From: Actinomycetota bacterium
GTDB taxonomy: Bacteria; Actinomycetota; Humimicrobiia; Humimicrobiales; Humimicrobiaceae
Length of the DNA stretch: 18,801 nucleotides
NCBI GenBank assembly: GCA_018400395.1
Contig: JAGYMN010000018.1
Location: 1-18,801 of the forward strand
Direction: 5' to 3'
A program made the position numbers and the translations under genes. The notes under the pieces are model-generated. The model was not told where the DNA came from. It did not search any database and was given only the letters and a program-made list of their open reading frames with translations. Below, one piece after another: positions 6,540-14,039 of the stretch. Each line of letters starts with the position of its first letter. The stretch's first letter is position 1.

Positions 6540-8402
6540 TTATCGCTGGTCCAGCCCAAAAAGATATCTGTATATTTTCTCCGCTATTGGTGCAGCGTTG
6601 CTTCCGCCTCCCCCTGCTTCTTCCAGCATGACTATAATCACATATTCAGGATTTCCTATTGGCCCGTAACTGGCAAACCAGGCGGAGTCCTGACTTCCGT
6701 AGACTTCAGCAGTCCCGGTTTTACCGGCTATAGGTATCTGATCCGTTGGAAAATTACGGAAAGCATTCGCTGCTGTACCTCCAGGACTCGTGACCATCTC
6801 AAACCCGTCTTCCAGAATATCTACATAATAATCATTCAGCTCTATGTCCCTGTAATTTTCAATAACACTCCCGGGGTAAGGATTTCCATAAGGATCTTTT
6901 ATCTCTTTTACTATATGCGGCTCATACTGTATTCCCCTGTTTGCAACCGTTGAATATACAACAGCCATCTGCAGCGGCGTGACCAGGATGTCTCCCTGGC
7001 CTATTGCCATGTTTACCGTATCTCCGGGGAACCACACGGTGTATTCTACACTATTTGCAAAATATTCAGCCTTCCATTCGCGGTCGGGTACCACTCCTGC
7101 ATCTTCAAAGGGAAGATCGATACCTGTTTTGCTGCCCAGCCCAAAATTTCTGGAATGCTTCTGCAGCAGCTCTTCCATATTATCCAGTTTTAGAAAAAGA
7201 CCATAACCTAGCTCATAAAAAAATATATCACATGAATTCTTTATGCCCCCCCTTATGTTGAGACTGCCATGGCCTGATTTTTTCCAGCAGGCCTTGGGGA
7301 AGTCATTCCCGAGCCCATACCATGTCCCCCTGCATGTAATTGTGGAATATTCACCTATTATCTCCTCATAAAGACCTGCATAAGCTGTCACTACCTTGAA
7401 GATAGAACCGGGAGCATAAGACATAACGGCCCTGTTGTTTAAAGGTAAATAATTTTCGGGATCATTAAGATACGCCCAATCTTTGCCAGATATACCGCCT
7501 GAAAAGATCTCAGGATTATAGGTTGGGAATGATGCCATTGACAGTACTTCTCCGTTTCTGGCATCCAGCACCACTGCTGCTCCTGCCGGCGCATTATAAT
7601 GCTCTTCCGAATCACTCAGAGTCTTTTCTCTCACTTCCATTATCCCGTTGTAAAGAGTCTCTTCCGTAACCTTTTGAAGCTCTATATCAATTGTCAGATA
7701 CAGGTTATTACCGCTTACGGGTAATTTTTCCTCAATTATCCTCACGGGCCTGCCGGCAGGGTCCACTTCATAGACTTTTCCGCCTTTTTCCCCCCTCAGG
7801 ACATTTTCATATTCTTCCTCCAGCCCTGTAAGCCCTATCTGATCCCCCGCAGAGTACTCAGGTCCGTAAGATTCTGATTCCAGACGCTCCTCGTCGATCT
7901 CGCCGGTATAGCCAAATATGTGCGATGCAAGTACTCCGTAATTATATTTTCTAAGGTATATATCAACAACCTCGACTCCCGGGAGCACGTTACTGCTTTC
8001 CTTAATTTTTATAACCGTCGGCATATCCAATCCAGTTTTTAAAATCACCCTTTCCAGATATGAGATATCTGCTTCTTCAAGCCTTTCCCTTATTTCCCCG
8101 GCAGGCATATCAAGGTAATCCTGTAAAAGTCCAATTGCCTCCTCATCCTCTATTAAAATATGGGGCTGCACGACTACTGCATATACAGGCGTGCTTTTAA
8201 CGAGCAGCCTCCCATCTCTATCATAGATATTACCCCTGGGGGCCGCAACTTCTGTTGTGCGGGTTATGTTTTCCGAGACCATCTCTGCATAGATTTGGCC
8301 GCTGATGACCTGAAGGAAATACAGCCTCAACAAGATAGCTATAAGAATTCCCATAATAAAGTATATTACTATCTTAAATCTTATCCTTATATTTGAATTC
8401 AA
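6540..8402 (-). CDS. mrdA: Penicillin-binding protein 2 (elongation-specific transpeptidase)
   Basis: Class B penicillin-binding protein that cross-links new peptidoglycan during elongation and partners RodA. The 620-residue protein has one N-terminal membrane anchor (about 9-30) and a dimerisation domain with RGNIYDRDGRLL (56-67). The transpeptidase domain carries all three active-site motifs: SIFK (Ser333-Lys336), SCD (390-392, the usual PBP2 variant of SxN) and KTGTAE (561-566). A glycine-rich EEAGGGGSN lies near the C-terminus. The start is TTG, 29 bases inside the end of mreD, with GGAG four bases before it, so the two genes are translationally coupled. Downstream starts would cut into the membrane anchor. 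Confidence 0.97.
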   Translation of the reverse strand: MNSNIRIRFKIVIYFIMGILIAILLRLYFLQVISGQIYAEMVSENITRTTEVAAPRGNIYDRDGRLLVKSTPVYAVVVQPHILIEDEEAIGLLQDYLDMPAGEIRERLEEADISYLERVILKTGLDMPTVIKIKESSNVLPGVEVVDIYLRKYNYGVLASHIFGYTGEIDEERLESESYGPEYSAGDQIGLTGLEEEYENVLRGEKGGKVYEVDPAGRPVRIIEEKLPVSGNNLYLTIDIELQKVTEETLYNGIMEVREKTLSDSEEHYNAPAGAAVVLDARNGEVLSMASFPTYNPEIFSGGISGKDWAYLNDPENYLPLNNRAVMSYAPGSIFKVVTAYAGLYEEIIGEYSTITCRGTWYGLGNDFPKACWKKSGHGSLNIRGGIKNSCDIFFYELGYGLFLKLDNMEELLQKHSRNFGLGSKTGIDLPFEDAGVVPDREWKAEYFANSVEYTVWFPGDTVNMAIGQGDILVTPLQMAVVYSTVANRGIQYEPHIVKEIKDPYGNPYPGSVIENYRDIELNDYYVDILEDGFEMVTSPGGTAANAFRNFPTDQIPIAGKTGTAEVYGSQDSAWFASYGPIGNPEYVIIVMLEEAGGGGSNAAPIAEKIYRYLFGLDQR

Positions 8403-8895
8403 AGGTCTCCATCCCCCTGTTTATGCTTGCTTTTATAGCAGGGTATAGAACTGCAAGCAGTATTATATTACACACAGGTGCAAGCAGCATTTCCACGCCT
8501 GTCACCTGCAGATTTATTTCAAAGTTAAATAAATATCTTATGATGCTTTCAGATATTATATTTGTTTCGGTCAGTATAAATATTATAAATATAAGTGATA
8601 TCAGCTTTTTTTTAAAACCTGATTCCAATAACCTTGACATAATAAATGCATCAAGCGGATACAGAAGAGCCGATATACCCGGCAGGTCTCCTGCAATAAG
8701 ATCGAAAATCAGGCCTATGACAAAACCAAAAATAATACTATAGAAAACCCCGTCCACAAGCGTTACGGCAAGAACTGCTATTAATATAAGGTCAAAACTC
8801 AGGTTAAACAATTTTAGCTGTTCAAAAAAGGTCACCTGTATTATAAGAAATGCGACCATCAGTAAGAAATGAAGTATTATCTTCCACGCTTTCAT
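8374..8895 (-). CDS. mreD: Rod shape-determining protein MreD
   Basis: Integral membrane component of the elongasome that links MreC to the PBP2/RodA synthase. The 173-residue protein is almost entirely hydrophobic, with about five membrane segments. It contains LFNLSFDLILIAVLAVTLVDG and FGFVIGLIFDLIAGDLPGISALLY, which is the common MreD pattern (DL at helix ends, GxxxGLxxDL). The start is ATG, with a weak GGA six bases upstream. It follows mreC by 31 bases and its last 29 bases encode the beginning of mrdA. MreD is poorly conserved, so identification rests on both the pattern and the position. Confidence 0.93.
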   Translation of the reverse strand: MKAWKIILHFLLMVAFLIIQVTFFEQLKLFNLSFDLILIAVLAVTLVDGVFYSIIFGFVIGLIFDLIAGDLPGISALLYPLDAFIMSRLLESGFKKKLISLIFIIFILTETNIISESIIRYLFNFEINLQVTGVEMLLAPVCNIILLAVLYPAIKASINRGMETFEFKYKDKI

Positions 8896-8926
8896 ATTAA
8901 TTCCGGGAAATCTACTTTACAGATTA

Positions 8927-9736
8927 TCAATTCTTTATCACCACTAAATATTCCAGGCTTCTAAAATCTTCAAAGGGTTCAACGGTTATTTCCAGATAGG
9001 GGTTTTCCGGTGTATTCCTTACGCTGCTTACCCTCCCTATCAATAAATCCGGTGGGAGGTGCAGGCCGTGTTCCGAGGTTACCAGTATATCCCCTTTATA
9101 TACTTCCTCTTCAGACGATATATATTTAAAATATGTAACACCTTCCTGGCTTCCCTCTATAAGACCCAGCTTTCTTGAAGACAGAATCCTTGCACCCAGA
9201 CTGCTCCTGGGGTCGTTAATCAGCATTGCCCTTGAGCTGTTATTGCCGGCTGAAGTTATTACACCAACCAGGCCGCTGCTTCCCATAACCCCCATTCCTT
9301 CCTGCACCCCGTCAGCTGAACCTGCATTCAGTATTATCTCCGACTGCCATGTATCGTTAAAAAAACCTATGGCCTTTACCGTCATCAGATCATGCTCCTT
9401 ACGTAAATCAAGCCCAAGAAGTTTTCTCAGAGCATCATTTTCGACTTTTATATTTATATTTTCAGCATATTTTGCACGGAGTTCCGCATTTTCTTCTTCA
9501 AGTCTAATATTTTTCTCTCTCAGTCCCATATAATCACCTATGGACGTAAAGAAAACCACAACCGGATTAAAAAAAGAAAAAGCCTTTTCCTGGACAGGCT
9601 CAAATATATCTATTGTCTCTGCCTTTATCTTTTCTATGATGTCGCTTCCCCTGAAACTGACTGTTATGACTACAAGGCAGAGGAATATGATTATTGTAAG
9701 GATGATGATGTTTCTAAATCTTCTGCTGTTTACCAC
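8927..9736 (-). CDS. mreC: Cell shape-determining protein MreC
   Basis: Periplasmic/extracytoplasmic elongasome protein that activates PBP2-RodA. The 269-residue protein has a short basic N-terminus, one membrane anchor (about 9-28), a coiled coil (about 68-108, RLEEENAELRAKYAE) and the paired beta domains. Family phrases include ILNAGSADGVQEGMGVMG, GLVGVI and LINDPRSSLGARI. The start is GTG (9734-9736), because the anchor follows immediately. No ribosome-binding site is visible there; the preceding bases are T-rich. It lies 36 bases after mreB and may be expressed by coupling with it. Confidence 0.95.
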   Translation of the reverse strand: MVNSRRFRNIIILTIIIFLCLVVITVSFRGSDIIEKIKAETIDIFEPVQEKAFSFFNPVVVFFTSIGDYMGLREKNIRLEEENAELRAKYAENINIKVENDALRKLLGLDLRKEHDLMTVKAIGFFNDTWQSEIILNAGSADGVQEGMGVMGSSGLVGVITSAGNNSSRAMLINDPRSSLGARILSSRKLGLIEGSQEGVTYFKYISSEEEVYKGDILVTSEHGLHLPPDLLIGRVSSVRNTPENPYLEITVEPFEDFRSLEYLVVIKN

Positions 9737-9772
9737 TGTATCAAAAAAAAATTTTAAAAACCTGTATATCCG

Positions 9773-10801
9773 CTATTTTGAAAACCTCAGATACCTTTTC
9801 AGTGCCGTAAAGTCTTCAACGCACTTGCCTGCTCCCATAGCTACTGCAGCAAGGGGCTCTTCTGCCAGAAAAACCGGGCAGTGCGTTTCCCTGCTTATCC
9901 TCTCTGTAATACCTTTTAAAAGCGAACCTCCTCCTGCAAGATAAATTCCCCGCTTCATGATATCGGAAGACAATTCTGGTGGGGTCTCATCCAGCACTTC
10001 CACTATTGAATTTACTATATCATTTACGGTTTTTTCAAGAGCTTTCCTTATCTGCTGGCTTGTTATTATAATAGTCTTTGGGAGCCCGGTTACCAGATCC
10101 CTGCCATTTATCTCCATCTTTTCCTCATTCTCAAGCGGAAAAGCTGAGCCTATTTCCATCTTCACCTTTTCTGCAGTCCTTTCACCCAGCAGCAGATTGT
10201 GTTCTTTCTTCAAAAAATAAACGATACTTTCATCCATCTCGTTCCCGCCAATGCGCAGTGACTGGCTTACTACAATACCTCCGAGCGATATAACAGCAAC
10301 TTCCGATGTCCCGCCGCCTATATCTACTATCATGCTTCCGGTCGGTTCATCTATGGGAAGATTTGCTCCTATAGCAGCAGCAAGAGGCTCCTCTATAATA
10401 TATGCGGCGCGTGCTCCTGCCTGTTCAGTAGCTTCTATAACAGCCTTCTTCTCTACGGGTGTTATTCCGGATGGAACACATATCACTATCCTGGGTCTGG
10501 CAAAGCCCACGTTTTTATGTACTTTCTGTATAAAATACCTGAGCATCTTTTCGGTGGTTTCAAAATCTGCTATTACTCCGTCCTTTAGAGGCCTTATTGC
10601 AATAATATTACCCGGGGTACGGCCGACCATTCTCTTGGCTTCCCTGCCAATAGCCAGTATTGTCTTCTTATCTTTTATTATAGCTACAATGGAAGGCTCT
10701 TCGAGTATTATCCCCTTGCTCTTTACATATACAAGCGTGTTTGCTGTACCGAGGTCTATCCCCATGTCTCTTCCTATTACATTTAGAAAAAAATCGAACA
10801 T
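9773..10801 (-). CDS. mreB: Rod shape-determining actin homologue MreB
   Basis: Bacterial actin that forms membrane-bound filaments orienting lateral wall synthesis. The 342-residue protein has a short hydrophobic/aromatic N-terminus (MFDFFLN) and the phosphate-1 motif GIDLGTANT (14-22). Glu137/Glu138 lie in YIIEEPLAAAIG, the phosphate-2 motif DIGGGTSE is at 160-167, and the adenosine motif YLAGGGSLLKG is at about 287-297. Length is standard. It starts with ATG three bases after the maf stop, with AAGGAG six bases before it. This ribosome-binding site is embedded in the final maf codons, so the genes are transcribed together. Confidence 0.98.
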   Translation of the reverse strand: MFDFFLNVIGRDMGIDLGTANTLVYVKSKGIILEEPSIVAIIKDKKTILAIGREAKRMVGRTPGNIIAIRPLKDGVIADFETTEKMLRYFIQKVHKNVGFARPRIVICVPSGITPVEKKAVIEATEQAGARAAYIIEEPLAAAIGANLPIDEPTGSMIVDIGGGTSEVAVISLGGIVVSQSLRIGGNEMDESIVYFLKKEHNLLLGERTAEKVKMEIGSAFPLENEEKMEINGRDLVTGLPKTIIITSQQIRKALEKTVNDIVNSIVEVLDETPPELSSDIMKRGIYLAGGGSLLKGITERISRETHCPVFLAEEPLAAVAMGAGKCVEDFTALKRYLRFSK

Positions 10802-10804
10802 CTG

Positions 10805-11428
10805 CTACTCCTTAGAATGGTTTAAAATTTTAAAATCAAATTTTCTCAGTAAATTAATAAATTTAAAAACAGGAACACCCATAACATTAAAGAAACATCC
10901 TTCTATCCTCTCCACCAATAGCGCTCCTGCTCCGTCTATATTATAAGCTCCGGCTTTGTCCAGAACATTTTCGCGACTGATATAATAATCAATCTCTGCC
11001 CTGCCCAGTTTTCTGAACCTGACTTCTGTTACCTCCGAATCTGTTTCAAGCCTTCCTGTTTCACTGTCTATTATGCAGGCCCCGCTTACTACCCTGTGGA
11101 CCCTTCCTGAAAGCATACTGATGAAGTGATAAGCCTGATCAGGATCTGAGGGTTTGCCAAATACCCTGTTTTTATAATATACAACCGTGTCAAAACCGCA
11201 GACAAGGTACCTGTAATCCCTGCTTCTGCATCTGCCAAGGACACTTCTTGCTTTTTCGATACTATTTCTTACAGTTATCCTTATGGGATTACCCTGCACT
11301 TCTTCCACATGTTTCTCCGGGAATAAGACCTCGAAATCAAATCCCAGATTTTCAAAGATCTTCTTCCTCCTTGGAGATGCTGAGGCCAGTATTATTTTTA
11401 TTTTAGGTTCTTCTCCTTGTCCCGACAT
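10805..11428 (-). CDS. maf: Maf family nucleoside triphosphate pyrophosphatase
   Basis: House-cleaning pyrophosphatase that hydrolyses non-canonical or excess nucleoside triphosphates (dTTP/UTP or modified pyrimidines, depending on subfamily). The 207-residue protein has the P-loop-like ILASASPRRKK (12-22), the catalytic-region aspartate in GFDTVV (Asp80), and GKPSDPDQAYHFISMLSGRVHRV (91-113). The later GAYNIDGAGALLVERIEGC and FNVMGVPV are typical. GFDT replaces the commoner GADT. The start is ATG, overlapping the end of the DUF4321 gene by 26 bases. The family normally begins at about residue 11 (KIILAS). An AAGGAG sits in-frame inside the annotated N-terminus, so the first 8-10 residues may be an extension or an alternative start may be used. 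In other genomes maf also lies beside mreB. Confidence 0.95.
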   Translation of the reverse strand: MSGQGEEPKIKIILASASPRRKKIFENLGFDFEVLFPEKHVEEVQGNPIRITVRNSIEKARSVLGRCRSRDYRYLVCGFDTVVYYKNRVFGKPSDPDQAYHFISMLSGRVHRVVSGACIIDSETGRLETDSEVTEVRFRKLGRAEIDYYISRENVLDKAGAYNIDGAGALLVERIEGCFFNVMGVPVFKFINLLRKFDFKILNHSKE

Positions 11429-11660
11429 CGACCAGTAAAAATGCTATGAGCAGCCCTATTATAGCACCCAGGGTTATATTAACATGGATACTAAAGCTTA
11501 TATCAATCAGATAAAGATTAAGGCTTAATGAATCTGTTCCGACTTTAAGGCCCCTGTCAAGAATAGGAATAGTGTCTGCAAGAACATGTCCCAGTACGGC
11601 TCCCAGTACACCCCCCAAAAATGTTACAAAAAATATTAACTTTCCACGCCTTTTTGCCAT
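11403..11660 (-). CDS. Small DUF4321 membrane protein
   Basis: An 85-residue protein with a basic N-terminus (MAKRRGK), a first membrane helix (about 8-29, GGVLGAVLGHVLAD with small-residue spacing), a loop rich in hydroxylated residues, and a second helix (about 57-77), ending VGTRRRT. This matches the layout of DUF4321 proteins, short two-helix membrane proteins commonly found between cell-wall and maf/mre genes in Clostridia and relatives. Function unknown. It begins with ATG, with GGG four bases upstream, and ends inside maf. Family assignment is by pattern and location, so moderately sure. Confidence 0.75.
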   Translation of the reverse strand: MAKRRGKLIFFVTFLGGVLGAVLGHVLADTIPILDRGLKVGTDSLSLNLYLIDISFSIHVNITLGAIIGLLIAFLLVDVGTRRRT

Positions 11661-11693
11661 TTAGCCCAGCCTGACTTTAAAATTTATATATAT

Positions 11694-11721
11694 ATGCTAT
11701 CTAATTTAAATACAGGGTTAA
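11694..11721 (-). promoter_or_regulatory. Weak promoter candidate before the DUF4321 gene
   Basis: In the 66-base gap between ndk and the DUF4321 gene the minus strand reads TTAACC (11716-11721), 16 bases, then TAGCAT (11694-11699), followed by an A/T-only run. It could drive the DUF4321-maf-mre operon. The region is so AT-rich that this may be chance. Confidence 0.22.
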
Positions 11722-11726
11722 TTCTG

Positions 11727-12161
11727 CTAAAAATTTTCTCCAAAAAACAGCCTGACCTCTCTTTCAGCACTCCGGGGTGAATCAGAACCATGCACCACAT
11801 TTACAGTTATATCTTCCCCAAAATCACCTCTTATGGTACCGGAAGGTGCCTTCCGTGAGTCAGTAGGGCCCATAATTTCCCTTGATTTTAATATCGCTTC
11901 CGGTCCTCTTACAACCATTATAATTACAGGGCCGGAACAAATATATTTAAGAAGCGACCCGAAGAAGCTTTTCTTTCTGTGCTCTTTATAATGCTCTCCT
12001 GCAAGTTCCTCATCTATTCTTATCATCTTCATTCTCTCTATTTCAAGCCCTGCATCTTCAAATCTTGAGATTATCTTTCCTGCAACCCTTTTCTGTATCC
12101 CATCAGGCTTTATTATTATCAGGCTCTTTTCTATATTTTTATTTTTAGAGATTTGAATCAC
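11727..12161 (-). CDS. ndk: Nucleoside diphosphate kinase
   Basis: Transfers the gamma-phosphate of ATP to nucleoside diphosphates through a phosphohistidine. The 144-residue protein shows SLIIIKPDG (13-21) with Lys18, the nucleotide-binding segment GPTDSRKAPSGTIRGDFG (98-115), and the active-site His124 in NVVHGSDS. The N-terminus is about 7 residues longer than usual. Its start is GTG, supported by AGGA seven bases upstream, and the next in-frame codons offer no better start. The neighbours are a zinc-ribbon membrane protein 52 bases upstream and a DUF4321 protein downstream. The folC-small membrane gene-ndk order is the actinobacterial one. Confidence 0.97.
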   Translation of the reverse strand: MIQISKNKNIEKSLIIIKPDGIQKRVAGKIISRFEDAGLEIERMKMIRIDEELAGEHYKEHRKKSFFGSLLKYICSGPVIIMVVRGPEAILKSREIMGPTDSRKAPSGTIRGDFGEDITVNVVHGSDSPRSAEREVRLFFGENF

Positions 12162-12213
12162 TTCACTTTCCTAATTTTCCAGTTCCATTAACTATAAAAT
12201 TAAAACTTATTAC

Positions 12214-12672
12214 TTACTGCACAGTCCCGCAATAAGGACAGACTTTCCAGTTTAAATCAAGGGGCTTTCCGCAGGATATGCATTTATTCTTCAGCTTTTT
12301 ACGGCAATAAGGGCATATGATAAAATCCGGCATTACCCTCTTTCCGCAGGATGGGCATACAGATATGTTTGCATCCATAAGTAGCTGCATCCTTTCAATC
12401 TCAAGATCCCTCTCCTTTATATCTTCTATATATTCCGGCGGTCTTAATATAAGGTATATTATAAGACCCAGAAAGTTAAGCACCAGGACAACAAGGGCCC
12501 AGAATACGGAAGCTATGGCAGAATTACTCCTGAGTCTTGAATCGCGGTAAGTCCAGTAAACAAATGAAAGCCAGATAATTATAAGGACGAATATAATACC
12601 GTAAATAAGATAACGCCATACTGGAAGTCTGAAAAAATTAAGTACATTTTCTATATATCCAAATAAATCCAT
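12214..12672 (-). CDS. Two-helix membrane protein with double zinc ribbon
   Basis: A 152-residue protein of unknown function. Two hydrophobic helices (about 20-41 and 53-76) are joined by a short loop (YRDSRLRSNS). RPPEYIEDIKERDLEIERM forms a charged, probably helical linker. The C-terminal half has four CxxC pairs: Cys106/109, Cys120/123, Cys131/134 and Cys145/148, which would make two zinc ribbons (double zinc-ribbon type). The ribbons are probably cytoplasmic, as in related proteins. It has a strong ribosome-binding site (GGAGG four bases before ATG) and sits 20 bases after folC. In classic actinobacteria this slot holds a DUF4233 membrane protein, which this is not. Real gene: sure; function: unknown. 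Confidence 0.88.
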   Translation of the reverse strand: MDLFGYIENVLNFFRLPVWRYLIYGIIFVLIIIWLSFVYWTYRDSRLRSNSAIASVFWALVVLVLNFLGLIIYLILRPPEYIEDIKERDLEIERMQLLMDANISVCPSCGKRVMPDFIICPYCRKKLKNKCISCGKPLDLNWKVCPYCGTVQ

Positions 12673-12692
12673 ACGCCCTCCATAAAATTTTT

Positions 12693-14024
12693 CTAACTCC
12701 TCTTAAATATTCTGTACAGATGAGCCAGATTTGTTATTGAACCGGTAATGCATATAATATCATTACTATCTGAAATTTTTAATGCATAATTTAAGGAATT
12801 TTCAATAGTATCCATCACGCAAACCTCTCCCGGAAGCATGCTCCTGTCACAATATTTTTCCATAATGCTGTCAGTTTCCCTTTTTAGGTCTTCCGCACCC
12901 AGGCTTCTGCTGCTCCCGCTTGAAGTCAGTATCAGTATGTCCGCAGTATTTAAGACCTTTTCAATCATCTGTCTGTAATCTTTATCAGCAAGAACAGCAA
13001 ATATTATAGTTTTTTTATTTGGCCCGAAATATTCCTCCAGGGCATGACAGAATTTCACAGTGCCCTCCGGATTATGGGAGGCATCAGCTATTACAGCTGG
13101 ATCGGCTTTCAGTATTTCAAATCTTCCTTTGATATTTATATCCGAGACGGCATCTTTTAATACTCCGGGTTCTATTTTTTTACCCTTGACATCCATATAC
13201 AGTTCAGCAAGAGAAACTGCCAGAGAAAGATTTAACGGCTGGTAATCCCCGATTAAGGGAAGTTTTATACCTGTGTATCTTCCGTATACTCCGTCAATGC
13301 TTACCCGCCATCCCTTAATGCCCATACTCTTCTTCTCAATAATTTCAAAATCCCTTCCGTATATATAGCACCGCGCGCCTATTTTATCGGTTTTTTTCTT
13401 AAATATATCCAGGACTTCCGGATCATTTGAAATTGTTGAAGCCCTCGTATTTTCCTTTATCACTTCAACTTTTTCGATGGCTATTTCCGATATTGTGTTT
13501 CCCAGCATTTCTGTATGCTCAAGACTTACTCCTGTAAGGCCTGCCGCCAGTGAATGGACGACATTGGTTGCATCCCAGCGGCCGCCCATCCCCGCTTCCG
13601 AAATCATTACCTGGATCCCCTCTTCCCGCGCTATCATAAAAACAAGTGCAGTAATAATTTCAAACTGGGTAATAGGACCTCCAAGATCAAGGCTGTTTAC
13701 TTTATTTATATATGGATAAATACGGCTGAATGCACCGGCAAACTTTTCCCTTGAAATATCTTTTCCGTCAATCCATACCCTTTCTGTGTAGCTGCTGATA
13801 TGCGGAGAAATATGATAGCCGCACTTTAGGCCCATGCTTTTTAATATTGAGGCAAGCATTATAGCCGTAGAGGTCTTGCCGTTCGTTCCGACTATCTGTA
13901 TATGTTCTGTTTCCCTATGGGGATGCCCCATTAGTTCGAGTATTTTTTTTATCCTTACAAGGGATGGCTTGATCCCGAATATAAGAGCGCCGTCCAGATA
14001 TTTGCTGACCCGGTCAAAGTCCAC
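12693..14024 (-). CDS. folC: Folylpolyglutamate synthase / dihydrofolate synthase
   Basis: Mur-ligase-type enzyme adding glutamate to folates (and to dihydropteroate when bifunctional). The 443-residue protein has the P-loop IVGTNGKTSTA (44-54), HISPHISSYTERV (71-83, matching the folate-side SPHL motif), GGRWDATN (147-154), SLEHTEMLGNTI (167-178) and DASHNPEG (314-321). The lysine that is normally carbamylated is kept as Lys185 in IAIEKVEVIK. The usual EKAGI is changed to EKVEV here. The start is GTG, 15 bases after the valS stop, with AGG in the gap. Whether it has both activities cannot be read from the sequence. Confidence 0.95.
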   Translation of the reverse strand: MDFDRVSKYLDGALIFGIKPSLVRIKKILELMGHPHRETEHIQIVGTNGKTSTAIMLASILKSMGLKCGYHISPHISSYTERVWIDGKDISREKFAGAFSRIYPYINKVNSLDLGGPITQFEIITALVFMIAREEGIQVMISEAGMGGRWDATNVVHSLAAGLTGVSLEHTEMLGNTISEIAIEKVEVIKENTRASTISNDPEVLDIFKKKTDKIGARCYIYGRDFEIIEKKSMGIKGWRVSIDGVYGRYTGIKLPLIGDYQPLNLSLAVSLAELYMDVKGKKIEPGVLKDAVSDINIKGRFEILKADPAVIADASHNPEGTVKFCHALEEYFGPNKKTIIFAVLADKDYRQMIEKVLNTADILILTSSGSSRSLGAEDLKRETDSIMEKYCDRSMLPGEVCVMDTIENSLNYALKISDSNDIICITGSITNLAHLYRIFKRS

Positions 14025-14039
14025 ATCTGCCTGCTTTTA

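Noticed and set aside
9737..9772. T-rich run between mreB and mreC as an intrinsic terminator
   Set aside because: The T-run is not preceded by a stable stem, and terminating here would separate mreB from its obligate partners.
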